Assembly (NCBI GenBank): GCA_003008705.1
Contig: PDUO01000020.1
Span: 937,914 to 1,001,913 of the forward strand
DNA from: Pezicula radicicola
Taxonomy: Eukaryota > Ascomycota > Leotiomycetes > Helotiales > Dermateaceae
Direction: 5' to 3'
Length of the DNA: 64,000 bases
Below are positions 11,506 through 23,978 of this stretch, in pieces. A program made the translations under genes and the position numbers. The notes under the pieces were generated by a model. The model was not told the DNA's origin, did no database searches, and saw nothing but the letters and a program-made list of their open reading frames with translations. The first letter of the stretch is position 1. Every line of letters begins with the position of its first letter.

Positions 11506-13327
11506 TCGTTGCTACAGGCTCTTTGGCGTTGGCTTCAAAGGTGGTTGGTTGGCGTTTTATGGGTATAGGCATAGATTCAGTCTCAAAGTCTGGAGCAATG
11601 AATGGATACATTGGGTTAATCAAATATCACGTCCTGGGCCAGATGGGGCCAGATGACTTGGCACTACGGTACCACACAGATCAGCCGTCTGAGTTAGTGG
11701 AAGTAGCTGTCAATATGCCTGGATGATAGCCCCGTGGTTTTGAAAGATACTAATTGAGATAGTTGTCATCGATCTGGGTTGATATTTAGGTTGCAATGAG
11801 CCTGTATTCTACCCTCTGTACGAAGCTCTTCCATATATAAAACACCGTTAAATAATTTCTTAGCAAATACTGCAAAAGAAACTGCTCTTGTTGCTGTACT
11901 CGCTAACCATATGGAGTTGGACTCTTGTGTAATATTTTTTTTTATGGTGCAATGCACCGAGGACTTGGGGTCTACACAAAATATTGACACTAACCACCAC
12001 TTCTAAAATATCAACCTTATATAAATTTAAAGTAAACAGATCTTTATATGGGGCTTAATAGGGGCTTTCTAACATAGTTCTTAGTTTTTCTATATCTCTA
12101 TTATAGGTAGAGAAATAAATTTTCGAAGTTATTAGACCCCTGCAACTCCCCGAAAATTTGCCCATATGTGGTGAGTTTTAGAAACTTGGCCCTTTTATTT
12201 ATTTATAAAAACAAATATATCTTTATTTATAATTAAGATATAAGAAAACAGAAAAGCAATATTAGAAAGCCCTTATTAAGCTCTATATTATGATCTATTT
12301 ACTTTAAATTTATATAGTGTTGTTGTTTTAAGTAGTTGCCAAGGTTTTATATAGACCCCCCGTCCTATGTACATTGCACCATAGCTGAATAAATCTGTAC
12401 AGTATTAATTGCTGTTTGAGATACTGTACTATCTTAAAGGGTAGAAGAGTTTTTTTTTTAGTTTTTTTTTAAAAAACAAAGAGATCATCACTTATTCTAT
12501 ACTAGTGCCTATCGAGGTACTGACAGGACAATCTCTTACAAAACAATCTATACGCTATTCACATCCTTATCCCAGGGGCGTTATTTAGTGTCTTACTCTA
12601 GCTAAAATGCACGCATGAGTTGTTCTGTCATTTATGGCTAGCCATTTACTGTTTTAGCTATCGGAAGTCTACAATCTTTAAATTGAATTCCTGGATTGAG
12701 TTACTCAAATCAACCAAGTTACTTAAATCAAATAAGTGATACAAACAAGTGAATTATAGTTACGTAACAGTGCCAGAATTCTACAGAAAGTTTGCTAGTT
12801 CCTATAGATATAGTTAAATTACAACACTAGTAGGATTTACATGGCCTTTTTATTAGAACACACCCACCCTACAGATTTCGAAAGACTGCTATATGTCTAC
12901 AGAGTAGAGTTATAGAATCCCTAATACTGACAAAGGCTTGATACAACACGTAGTGCGACATGTCCTGCCAAAGGAGTATTCTTGTACTACAGACTTGTAT
13001 AGTCTTAGTCGGTTTTCTTTCTACTGAGTTACCTTATCTCCTTTAGTCACTAGAAAAGGTGGTATTAAACTAACTGATAGGAAGGAGACTAATATGTAAA
13101 GTTGCCCATAGAGTAGATATATTACTCCAATACAATAACATACATTCCATGCATATTCTTGTTGGTTCATCCCATAGAATTGTACCTAAGAACAGCTGCA
13201 TGGTATCTTATCATTTTTGGTCATTTACCTTATGACCTTACTATGGGCTTGGGTATTACTCTCATAATCGTAGCTATAACCCTGCAGTCTTATTATTCTA
13301 AATGGATAGTTATCAAATATAAGACTC
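11506..13327. other. AT-rich gene-free region
   Basis: About 1.8 kb with high AT content and no supported gene. It holds the foldback MITE at 11945-12381 and a copy of the dispersed GAGTTACTCAA repeat at about 12694-12752. The base composition would fit mutated repeat DNA (RIP), but no coding remnant is recognisable. Confidence 0.5.
11945..12381. mobile_element. Foldback MITE, probably Tc1/mariner-derived
   Basis: A 437-bp non-coding element. The left end begins TGGTGCAATG and the right end closes with CATTGCACCA. The inverted arms stay alignable for roughly 180-190 nt with scattered mismatches, many C/T. Shared blocks include GGGGTCTA, ATATAAATTTAAAGTAAA and GGGCTTTCTAA. It is flanked by TA on both sides (11943-11944 and 12382-12383), the target duplication typical of Tc1/mariner elements. 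No transposase frame. The superfamily assignment is inferred from the TA duplication. Confidence 0.8.
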
Positions 13328-15309
13328 TCAATCATCCGGATACTCATCACGGATGTTTGAAACAAACTTGTAATTCACTGCATCCCAACGCTTGAAGTAT
13401 TGGCCGGCCAGACTCAGCAAAGACTTGGGTGCCTTGGGCTCTTTAATAATATCCACGTTATCCTCAGCCACGTACCGAATACTAGTATCTTCAACTCTAG
13501 ATGGTGATTTTGTAAGCTAATTTTCATTAATTAGGAGAAATAGATAAGGCTTACAGGGCGTGATAGAAGCTTTGATGGACCCCACGAGATAAAGTTTGTA
13601 CTTGGTTCTGGACTCTCCAGTCTGAGTTCATGCCACACTCCTTGTCCCAGCCAGTTATAACAGCAGTGTAGCCATATCTTCTGTGGCGAAATATTTGCCC
13701 GACTCTATATTTCACCCCCTGGCATCCATCGAGAGTTCGTGAATGAACTGGCTTTGGCATGACGTCCCCACGGCGGATTGCCCGTAGAGTTTCATAAAGT
13801 TCCCAAAGCTCTCCATTCGCTGAACTATCAAACGGCGTACAGATATATCGCTCGATCAAAGAAGCGTCCATTGGGTACAACCGTTCGAATCTTTCAACTA
13901 TTAGAGTAATAAGATGTTGTGAGTTTGCATCAAACCTCGGAGCAGGATGACCTAACATGAAGGTAGCCCACAATGCCGAGTAGAACGCATTTTCCATATC
14001 TACGAAAGGGTTTGCGTGGAGACGAATGGAAGGATGCCCAGTGTTGTTGCCACCGTGCCCCCTAAACTCGTGGACTGTGTTCAGAATATTCCTCGATGTG
14101 CGTAGGACCATTTTTGAAGGCGAAGCGCGTGACAAGAAATGAGAAAAATCCGAGGACGTCACTCCCCATGAAGTAAGTAGTGTTTTCAAATATGCGACTG
14201 GAATCTCCGAGGCCGTTCGAAACGGATCTAGGTACATGGCTTCGGCGACTTCTCCAAGAGTTACTATTTTACCATCAAGGTTTATGTTATCCCTAGGAGG
14301 ATGAACGACGACATGTACGTGGTTTGGCATTTCAGTTAAGTGGGCATCCAAACCTACTCTTTGGGCGACGGCACAAAATATTGCACCGGATATTAGTGGC
14401 AAAGAAGGATGGTCGGCATCCTGCAGCGCAATGCCAATATAGTTGTTCTGTAGATCATGAAATGCAAGCTCAGCTGTGATCCCGGTCAGATTGTGAGCTC
14501 GAAGGAAGGTAACTGTAGCGAGGGCCTTTTTCCTGGGTGACAAGGCGTCCAAATTGGGAACTTCCTTCTGCAAGCGAGCAGCAAGAAGATCAAAGAGCTC
14601 CGTGATCTGATTAATTGTGTTAGCAGCACGGCTATGAGTAGGTCGCTGTAGAATAATTGCATACCTCGGAGATATCTCCATGCTGGTCATGCAACACGAA
14701 CATATCGAAGGAGCCTAAGGCTCTTTCCAAGGGCACATTCTCGCCTCTCGCCAGCTTGGACCATTCTGCAAGAGCCTCTGATCGATGTACATGGTCAAGG
14801 ACTGCGTTGCTATAATACCTGGAAATTTCGGGTTAGCAAAAGCTAACTACAGCAGCACCATCCTGTTATTGAATAGCTTACTTCCTGGCGAGAACATCTT
14901 CAGCATCATCACCTGTTTGGCAATGCCGTAACAACGTATCTTTGGCATCGTATCCAAACTCAGAAATATCTTGAAACCTTCCGATTCGCCCAACCTGGGA
15001 GCTCAGTATTTTATCCAGTGTCTGTGTCGTCTGCAGATCAACCTCTTCCCGATGTATGTACAATGTCTTCCAGTTCACATCACCAACATTGCCGGCGAAC
15101 TTCTGCCTAATTCGATGCTTCGAGTCCCAGTACTTGAACTGAGTGCGACAGTGATAGCGCCAGAGGAGGGGCTCACTGCTCAGCCGATTAAGTCGCTTGG
15201 ACGTGCGTTGGACGTTTTGGAGAGTGTCGCGCGGCGGGATGTAGTAGAGGATTTGTTGGAGTACTTCATCCGGGAGGGCGCCCAGTGCAATTCGCTCTGC
15301 GGTGCCCAT
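13328..15309 (-). CDS. F-box protein with SirB1-like and YccV-like domains (FBXO21-type)
   Basis: Predicted substrate adaptor of an SCF ubiquitin ligase. Exons on the minus strand are 15309-14882, 14818-14665, 14606-13555 and 13496-13328, giving 600 aa. The F-box (IALGALPDEVLQQILYYIPP) is at the N-terminus. A transglutaminase-like SirB1 region follows (FHDLQNNYIGIALQDA, then PLISGAIFCAVAQRVG and EMPNHVHVVVHPP). Near the C-terminus is a YccV/HspQ-like domain (VKYRVGQIFRHRRYGYTAVI). This order matches human FBXO21. The frame is open upstream to 15432, but only from a GTG, so MGTAERIA is taken as the start. The GTGAGT there could instead be a splice donor in the leader. Confidence 0.85.
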
Positions 15310-16074
15310 GTTGGCTGTACGCGCACTTGTAAGAGGTGTCCACGGCGGCGAGTAGCAGCGAGGAGAGGTCTTTGCTGGAATGGGTCGCACGAGGTTGTTG
15401 ATGTATGTCGTCAAGATTCGAGTGGCACTCACTTTATCCGGCTATCTAATCTGGTCTTATTAGCGAAGTCAAACCAGTATCCACTAGGATCATCAGCCCT
15501 TTTCCATTAAATTTACAGGGCTGTGACACAGCATTTGCCACGCTCGCAAGAATCTCGCTCAATGTTCATCTAATTTGCAAGAAACGAATCATGGATGCTG
15601 TTTCTGGTGGTATTACTCTTGTTGTTACCTTTATAATTACTGCAAAATTTAGACGTAAATTCTTAACCTACCTAAGGTACTATAGAACAAGATCGTGGGG
15701 CTCCATCTTGTCTTCTCGCTTATCTTGATACCATATATCTTACCTTAATCATTTAGACTGCTAAGGTATGATAGAGGCCTATCACTAAACGTGCTACTCT
15801 TGCACAGCCACTCATCACGGATTAGTAGACTATTCAAGAGAAAAAGCCTAATGCGCAGATTCTCCTTTTCTTCCTTCCATACATTGATGTCTCTACCTGT
15901 ATCACCTTCAAACTTCGTCGACACAGTGCAGATCGCCAAGGCGGCGTGTTTATGAATATGAAAAGGTATTGATTCTGAATGCTGGGGGTATCATGATTCC
16001 GCTATGGCTCCTCGCCGTCCATGTACAAAATTCGCTCCATCAATCTACTCTCTTCAACATATACAAGCTGTCCC
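15310..16074. other. Intergenic, 765 bp
   Basis: Separates two minus-strand genes: promoter and leader of the F-box gene and the 3' flank of the SPX-RING gene. The middle (about 15590-15780) is AT-rich. No repeat or RNA recognised. Confidence 0.4.
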
Positions 16075-17967
16075 TTACATGACATGGCATTTCGTCTGTG
16101 ACTCCGATGGGTGCTTATAGAGTACACCCCATTGCCGGATACCAGCCGCCGTCTCCAACTCGATCTGCTTCTGTTTGACCTCTGCTGGGAAGTACTTCTT
16201 GAGGAATTTTCCGAGGTTAACATCAATATTGGCTTGGATGAAATCAGCTATAGCTCGCATAATTCGTGGCAGAGCAAGATTAAAACTCACCTTCATCAGC
16301 ATCCATGACTTTATCATCTCGACAGAGCGGACAGTGCTTGTCTCGGTCTTCCTGCATCTTAACCAGGCATAAACTGCAGAACATGTGGCCACATCCAAGC
16401 CGTACTGGTCGCCATACTATGCTTAAGCAGATAGGGCACGTGTAATCATCCACCTGTGGGACAAGCTTGACGAGCTCCTGAGAAATCTGTGAGCAGACAG
16501 CCTTAGCCATGTTCTCCGACATTAATGATTCTGACTGGATCAACTTGGGAAAGGTTTTCGTCGCTCCTAACATCGTTCGCTTATCAAATTCTGGCTGCAG
16601 TTAGGTAGAGTCTCACATAATAGATAGACGCTTAACTAACTCTTCAGAATCTTGGTGATCGCTGTTTTATTTATCTCTTGGAATTTCAGACTTCTCAGTA
16701 GATTAACGTTTATGCGTACGAAGCGATCTAACGCCTGGTGACTGGCAGGCAACTTGAAGGAATCTGCAATCCCCAACTTCATGACCTGGCTTTGAAACCA
16801 ATTCAATTTTTCCACAGCAACACTGCTGCTACGGCTACCGTGGTCGAGTTCATGGTTTGAGAAAAAGATGCAAGCCTGCAGGTAGATGTCGAACAACTGC
16901 CTCCAACTGGAAAGGTCTGTCTTGCTATGGCGAAGTGCCTTCTTGTTGAATTGAGAAGGCTGAGCCAAGGTTCTGATTTCCTCGGATAGAGCAAGAATCT
17001 CATTTGTTATGCTTCTCTGCTCCGTTTCTTGCAGAGTATCTATGTTCGTAACATCACTCTGAATTAAACCAAAGAACTCGGTATCGAAGGTCAGAGGAAC
17101 TTCGATACTCCGAATAACTGATCTCTCTGTATCAATGGCCGTAGCATGGATCTCCTCGGATGGCTTTTGGAGTTTCCTAAAACCTCGATTAGTGCATGGT
17201 CTATTCCACTCATTCTGCTAGTTTCTTTTTTATTTTCTTAAAGGGAAAGAATTTTGTAGACGAGAAGCAGAATACAAGGCAAACCCAATTGCACCGCTAT
17301 TGAGTGGACTTCAATAGGTGAGGCCATAAAGCACAGCACCCTGGAGTGAAGGGGGAAAACGTGAGGTATAATGCAAAATTCAGTCACCGACTATAAGTCA
17401 TTCATTACCTACCACCCGAGTGGCTGCACATACCAATTTTCTCGTTCAAAGTAAACAGATAAAAATCCGTGTTAGAAAGGAGAAAATAATCTTACTCTTC
17501 AACGCAGGTTCTACTCGTGACGGACTCGTTACTGTCGGTGGATTTTACGTGACCGAGTTGGTGTTCCTGACTTGATGCTAACTTCTCCAGATACTGCCGC
17601 GTAGCAGGTGACAAGGTTGCATCTATGGCTAGACCATTCGGCTGAAGAAACAATATGAGTTTGGGTCGGAAATTCTTGTCACCTGAAGATATGTATTAGC
17701 CCAGAGTTTAGCTATATGATTCCACGAAAATCGGGACATGCCATTGAAGCGATACTGGAAGGCTACTGAACCATCCCTGCTTGCTCTCTGAGCGTTCGTC
17801 GGGCCTAATCGTTCCAGGGTTGTACGATCCAAGCCGAACTGCCGCAACTCTCCCTCCACTTTTTTTATGCATTTCTTTAGCTGACCATAAGGAATAGCAC
17901 TGGCGACCCAGTCGGCCGGGAAGCCCTCCCTCAACAAGGCCTCTTTGAACTCGTGAGCGAATTTCAT
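16075..17967 (-). CDS. SPX-domain RING-finger E3 ubiquitin ligase
   Basis: Probable E3 ligase linking inositol-pyrophosphate/phosphate sensing (SPX) to ubiquitination. It has the same domain pair as plant NLA. Exons on the minus strand are 17967-17742, 17682-17496, 17176-16641, 16590-16291 and 16232-16075, giving 468 aa. The SPX N-terminus is MKFAHEFKEALLREGFP with the IPYGQLKKCIKKVEG helix. SPX continues after intron 1 in FRPKLILFLQPNGLAID. The RING is a C3HC4 with C368, C371, C383, H385, C388, C391, C403 and C406. Intron 1 (17683-17741) is GC-AG, needed to keep the SPX frame. The 319-bp intron 17177-17495 is long for this genome and could hide a small exon. Confidence 0.85.
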
Positions 17968-19030
17968 GACGGCGGGGAGCGAAGATTTGATGCGGAGGTG
18001 AGGATCGATTGGTGGCGTTGAGGTAGGTTGAACGGGCGACTACTACTGCGGCCAGCGTGGCAAGGCAGCAGATGCTCAGCGAGACGATGGATGCCGATTT
18101 AATAATGGTCATGTAAAGAATGAAATTAATTATGTTCGTAGCTGCAAAAGAAAGTGTGACATAATTTTGTGGTGAGAGGGACAGAAAGGAGGGGCACAAA
18201 AAAGAAGAAGGAGAAGACAGAAGCAGGTCACAAAACAAAAACTTTTCTGAGGCCTTTTCCAAATTTCCAAATTTCCAAATTTCCAATATGGAAAGCGTAA
18301 CGGGCAAGACGTAGGAAAAGCGGCCACCCAAAAATAGCGTCTGGACAAGCTGGCTCAATAATTCGAATGAATTGCTTTCAGTGGCTGCATATCATATCAG
18401 ATGTAAGGTAGCCATAGCTAACATTGATGCCGGGCACTGCTTCGGTTTGCAGCGATTTTCATGAAGTCGAGGTAACCAATCCATGCCGCCGTTTTTGGCA
18501 TCGAAGGTATTCCGTTGATAACTGTAATAAGTTAGGCACCTTGCACAGACAGACCGCTAAGTCGCCGACGAGGCTCCCATCCATTAGGTTCATCAGCTCG
18601 ACTGACACGGCCAATCCGGCATCCTAGATGATACATATCACCAATATTATGACTCGTACCCTGGATAAGGAGGCACAAGTCTAAGTGTGTCCGATCAGGT
18701 TGGCAGCTTGGCAAACCTTCAGCTTGGTCTTCTTATTCGTTTCCGAAAAGTTAATGTATGTTCCTTTCCTTCATCGTTCACGTTCTGGCAAGGCTGATGA
18801 ACCAAAATCCGCTTGGCTACGTACAGCACAGTAGGCTGAAATTACAGGGATATAATTTACTCCTCGACAAATCGCAGTTGATCGCACAAACTGCTGTACA
18901 TACTCTGGATTTTGAAAAGGCAGTATTCTTTTCACATTGAATCTTGCAGTATCCCCCATCTTCACATCTTCTAAGCACTCGTACACCCCCCGGGTTCGGT
19001 GGCAGCCTATGTGTTGGAAAGGCTACCACT
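17968..19030. promoter_or_regulatory. Divergent region SPX-RING gene / JJJ1
   Basis: A 1.06-kb region with both promoters. It contains three direct copies of AAATTTCC near 18260-18290. An upstream ATG at 19009 opens an 18-codon frame ending at 19062 that overlaps the JJJ1 start in another frame. It matters only if the transcript starts upstream of it. Confidence 0.4.
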
Positions 19031-20732
19031 ATGGGCGCACAACAGTCTTCTGCGCGGGCTGACTCGAACGCGCAGAACGGCTCTGCAACTGTCGCGAAAA
19101 CATGCTATTATGAAGTTCTAGGGATCGAACGCCAGGCGACAGAAGATGAGATTAAAAAGGCCTACCGAAGGAAGGCTCTCGAACTCCATCCCGATCGTAA
19201 TTACGGAGACACCGAAAGCGCAACCATAAAGTTTGCCGAAGTACAGTCTGCCTACCAAGTCCTCTCGGATCCCCAAGAGAGATCGTGGTATGACGCCCAT
19301 CGTGAGTCGATTCTGCGAGGTGGAGAGGGAGACGAGGCAGAGGACCATTTCGAGCGCAACGTGCGTCTTACAAGTGCTAGGGATATTGTGAGCCTTATCA
19401 GCAGGTTCAACCCGAGCATATCTTTCTCCGATGCGCCCAACGGATTTTATAGAGTACTGCGGGACACATTTGCAACTCTGGCAAAGGAGGAAGAGGCAGC
19501 TTGTAGCTGGGAGGGCCTTGAATTTTTGGAATACCCCGATTTTGGAGGCGCCGAGGATGACTACGAGACCGTGGTGAAGCCTTTTTATGGCACTTGGATT
19601 AACTTCAGCACTCAGAAGACCTTTTCATGGAATGATGCCTATCGGCCTTCGGATGCTCCTGACCGGCAAACACGGCGTCTAATAGAGAAGGAGAATAAAA
19701 GGCTTCGAGAAGCGGGGATACGCGAGTTCAACGATGCAGTAAGGTCGCTTGTGGCCTTTGTGCGAAAACGAGATCCTCGCTACGTCCCAAACACCCAGTC
19801 AGTGGCCGATCGAGAAAAGATACTCAGGGATACAGCTGCTGCTCAAAGAGCGCGAGCAAGAGCTGACAATCAGGCAAAGCTCAACAAGCACACGGTTCCA
19901 TATTCTGGTCCAATGCACGAAGCTGCAGAAGAAGAACCTGACTTGACCGAGTCTGAAGAGGAATCAGAGGTAGAGCAGATTGAATGTGTGGTCTGTGGAA
20001 AGACTTTTAAGAGCGAGAAACAGTATGAGGCCCACGAAAAGAGTAAAAAACACATCAAGGCTGTTCAACAGATACAAAGGGAGATGCGCAAGGAGAACAA
20101 GCTGTTCAACCTTGATAACCCCTCTATTACTGGGTCTGGACCACCTGTTGCAGCTTTTGAAAAGCTTAACATAGATTCGGATGACTCCACAGCAGTCGAC
20201 TATCAGGAAGAAGTAGGAGAGAATGAAAAGAGTGTCGTTGGTGCCGTTTTGGAGACACGAGAGAATGGGCCTGATGAAGCACCCAAAAATACACCCGAGT
20301 CCCAAGCAGGAGAGTTATCTGACTCTCCAGACTCGGATGACGAATATGCCTCTCGCAAAGATGTGGAAGATCGGCTCGTGGGTTTCCCATCGGATAGTGG
20401 TAGCAACCCAGTGGCCGCAGAGATACCTACAAGTGCTGCCTCTGTCACGGCCAGCCAGAGTGAAGATGATACACCGCGCCAAAAACTTGGAAAAGCAAAG
20501 GCTAAACGTGCAAAGAAAGCAGCCAAACAGGAAAAAGTACAGCAAGAAGGCCAGGAGGTAAGCATAGGCGCGATGTACACTGATTAACATACCACTAACT
20601 CTTTCAAAGTTCAAATGTGCGGAATGCAATGAATCTTTTGCTTCTAAAACAAAACTATTTAGTCACATTAAAGTCTTTGACCACGCTCAGCTAGTGCCAA
20701 AAGCTGCAAAAGGGCAGAGGCGAAATCGGTGA
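19031..20732 (+). CDS. JJJ1: J-domain zinc-finger co-chaperone Jjj1
   Basis: Cytosolic Hsp40. It stimulates the ATPase of Ssa-type Hsp70 to recycle Arx1/Alb1 from late pre-60S particles. Exons 19031-20557 and 20610-20732 give 549 aa. The J domain lies at about residues 24-90 with HPD at H53-P54-D55. The central domain is charged. The first C2H2 finger is [20 protein letters not shown], and a second, [19 protein letters not shown], is in the last exon, as expected for Jjj1. Acidic and Lys-rich stretches lie between the fingers. I end the protein at TGA 20730-20732 after GQRRNR. The GGTGAGT overlapping the stop could be a donor to one more exon. Confidence 0.92.
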
Positions 20733-21647
20733 GTTACGTATTTTGAATAAGTCTTACGACAGGAACGGAGTTCACAAAAAAAGGGAAAAGCATAGCGTGG
20801 TGTAAAATGGGAGCAAAGGGGACGACAATCGCGATTGAGCACGAATGATCGAGGTTATTCACATGAAGTCTTTCAGGAACACCCATCTAGAGCCTAGGTG
20901 TGTGAGGCATATTTAGATTCATAGAGAGTGCAAGGCAATAGGAAGAAGAATAAAAAAGAAATCATAAACTATCACTTTGTGTCTTACATCACGCATCGTC
21001 CGGTAACACCAGGTCGGATATAGAGCAGTTAAATTGAACCAAAGAGCTAATTCTATCATGAATTTTACCCACTATATGTTATCTCTTATATTTATAGTTT
21101 TCGATACCATTGGCGATTTAAGTTACTCAAGCCCAGTGAGCTAGTTATCTAAAATTTGGGGTTTGCTATGTGACTGTCATTTTAGTTACTCACATAGAAT
21201 CACAACAACTCCGGAAGATTTTCTGGTTTCTGTGGATTGATAACAACTTGACCTTTGAAAGATTCATCAGAGGAGTAGGGGTCCATTTTGAAGGCAAACT
21301 ACTTTTCGTCTTCAGGTGTGCTGTTTTCAGAGCCAATTTGACCAGTGAGTACATAAGAGTAAACATATACAATACCATTTAGTGAAACTCCTAACTCTTC
21401 ATCTTCACTGACTTCTAGTTCGAAGGTCTGCCAGTGAAACTCATCGAAGTGGGACTTCAGACTGACTATGCTCTAGTTTGTTGGCGAATAGATCTTAATT
21501 TGCTCTCAAGTTGATTATTCGTTTGTAGATGCTAAATATATTTGCAGCGGAACAGGCTAGTAGTTTGTTTCCTCGCACCTAGAGTTATTTTTTGATGCTG
21601 GCAAGCATCATCTCCTTGCCATGACTTGAAGTCCTGCACAGAATTTG
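20733..21647. other. Intergenic, convergent tails
   Basis: Between the 3' ends of JJJ1 and the UCH gene. AT-rich around 20940-21200, with one degenerate dispersed-repeat copy at about 21118-21196 (AGTTACTCAAGCCCAGTGAG). The frames at 21170-21382 are antisense pairs of each other without family resemblance. Confidence 0.45.
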
Positions 21648-23361
21648 CTAGTCTTCATAAGCCTGAACGTCTTTAACGATCTCCTTCAATATACCCTCCT
21701 CCGCTAGTGTTTTTATGGAGGCATAAATCAAAGGCGTGTAGTCCACCTGCTGTCTTGCAGCCTGCTCGTTTTCTTGCCCTATCATGACAACCTCCTGGAT
21801 ATATGACATGCGGAGCTCATTCTGTAGTTTCATCCACTCCCCATGCAGGTCGAGAAGTCCGCTTGGATCTGAGCGTACGATTTCCAATCTTTTCAGCGCT
21901 AAGTCAGAAAGCTGCGCTTGGTCTAGGAGATCCTGCGATAAATCACATGCCTCGTCTGGTCTGTCGAGAGAGGCCCGGTCATCATTTGCCGAAAACAATC
22001 TCCAGTCAGGCAAGACGGAATTAAGTATCTCTTCCACGGCCAATATGGACCGTATTGTTTCAGCAAGCCTTTCTGGGATTGTCTTCAGAGGGCTTTTGCA
22101 CAATGCCAGGAGGTTGAACTGCAAGCCATCGTCATCATACTGACCTATGCGTGCGTCTATGTTGTCACGAGCCACAGCCATCCAGTCTTCCTGATGCTGG
22201 CCTTCACACCATTAGCTTGCGTTTACACTAAAAGTTGTAGGTAGTATACCAAGATTGACCGGCTCCTTTTGCAAGCCATCTAGTCTCCAGACCTCGCCAT
22301 TTACGGGTACGTAAGCAATGAAATGGAAGCCTGACTCGTCCTCGTCTTTCGCTTTTTTCTTCTTGCCTCGCTTTCTAGCAGGCGTTTTTCTCCGCTTGGC
22401 AGCTTGGGCTTTCTTCCACGCCGTTTTGTCGTTAGAAAGAGCGAGATCAGAGTTACGCATGTCCATTTTCCTGTATATGAATCAGTAAGTATCCGATATT
22501 GCTATAAACCAACCACCTCGGTCCTTACCGCGCAAATGAGTTATGTATATCGCGTACGAAATCGTCATATCCGAGCCTGTAGCCGCGACAAGCTGGCCTC
22601 AAGGCTTGCGTTGCCTCCTTAAACTCACCCAAAGCACTGCCAAGATTGACCTCTGAAACATTCATGACAATATTAAGGAGTGCTACAGTGGCGCATGCAT
22701 TGTTGCTTATCTGTTTGCATGTTAGATCGAAATCCAACCTTCATAGATGAACACCAACCTGATTAGCAAACCAGATATTATTTGGAGACACTGAGGTTTG
22801 ATCACGACTTTCTGCATCGTCATCTCTGTATTTGAACAGAAAGATCAATCCATACGTAGGCTTGCTAGGTTTAGTCAGTGCAGGGTCACAATGAGGCGTA
22901 GTCTAGAAAGTTACGGAAGAAGAGAGAGCAAATCATCGTTAAGGCCAAGAACTTCCTGAATCTTGACGTCCTTCACACCGTATTGCCGTAATATGAAGTT
23001 GAAATGAGCCTAACATTTTGTTAGTTTTGAATGTGTTCTAAAATCCCGGTTGACATCTAGGTTTTACACCCACAGGATCTGACTCCAGTTCTACCCAGCC
23101 TTTCCATTGCCGACGTTCTTCGTCAGTCAATGGTTGCATAACCTCTTCTGTTGGATCTCCTGTGCTGACAGCTTCGCTTTGGCGTTTTCTTCCACTTCGC
23201 CGTGTCTGGCCTGCAGTATTCTGCATCTTGTCTGAGAGCACATTTTGATTGATATTCTGAGTGCTCTCGCCAGTGGAAGTAGGTGTTTGGAGACGTGAGG
23301 AACGCCTTCTGGCTTCTGAACCCGAGGAAGAAGGGCGAGAAGGTTCCCATGCAGCATCCAT
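21648..23361 (-). CDS. uch2: Ubiquitin C-terminal hydrolase, UCH37/UCHL5 type
   Basis: Peptidase C12 deubiquitinase. The UCH37 branch acts on the 26S proteasome. Exons on the minus strand are 23361-23074, 23009-22915, 22864-22759, 22710-22529, 22470-22250 and 22201-21648, giving 481 aa. A Ser-rich N-terminal extension of about 95 residues precedes the catalytic domain. The catalytic Gln and Cys lie in ANQISNNACATVALLNI (C169), the His in GFHFIAYVP (H273) and the Asp in VWRLDGL (D288). A Lys/Arg cluster (about residues 243-265) sits just before the His and resembles a nuclear localisation signal. The C-terminal helical tail (ULD-like) ends KDVQAYED. All introns are GT-AG. Confidence 0.9.
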
Positions 23362-23978
23362 CTTGGACGTAGCAGTGTTACAGTTGAGGGAACACTGGAG
23401 GGTATTCCGCGTTGGAATATTCTATGATGTGTCCGAATTGGGAATCATTTCTGGCAATCAATAGAATGCTCAACAAGTAGAACAGAATAAATGGGCGCGG
23501 ATGGTTATTGATGAATGACAGATGGGGGGATGAACAAAGATTGTATCATCCAGCGCGTGGAAAGAAACAGAAACGCAGTAGTTCTTGGAAGAGGGTGAAT
23601 GAGGGTGGATGATAAAAAAGCATAGCTGATCATGGCATGGAAAGAAGTGAAAGCGACCTACAGAGCTTTGGAGGAAGGCGGCATTCATGGAAGCATTTAC
23701 TCCAGGCTCATCGATTCTTCATCTGTACACACCTAATGTTTTACTAATCTTACTTACTATTTTGCACGAGCTTTTTGGCGGCGCGAAAAGTTTAGGTAGG
23801 CGGCGCGTCACATCACAGCGAAGTCAACAATAATCTGCGGACCAGCTCTCTCCAATTCCCCAACCCAACGTCCGACCAGCTCCCCTCGACTTTGGCTCCC
23901 AAGATTCCTCAAGTCACGCCAAACTTGAACCCATAGCTACATAGGGAGTCCACGAGGGCGTCAGTCAAGACCAATGCC
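23362..23978. promoter_or_regulatory. Divergent region UCH gene / POM152
   Basis: 617 bp with both promoters. The sequence at 23770-23830 is GC-rich (two GGCGGCGCG-like blocks). No element assigned. Confidence 0.35.

Noticed and set aside
13159..13395. Plus-strand 78-codon frame in the AT-rich region
   Set aside because: Overlaps the 3' end of the F-box gene on the other strand and has no family match.
15310..15432. Longer N-terminus for the F-box protein
   Set aside because: Begins with GTG in a GTGAGT donor-like context. The internal ATG at 15309 directly precedes the F-box.
17708..18358. Minus-strand open frame of 216 codons over the SPX gene start
   Set aside because: Overlaps the SPX coding exon in another frame and lacks any domain.
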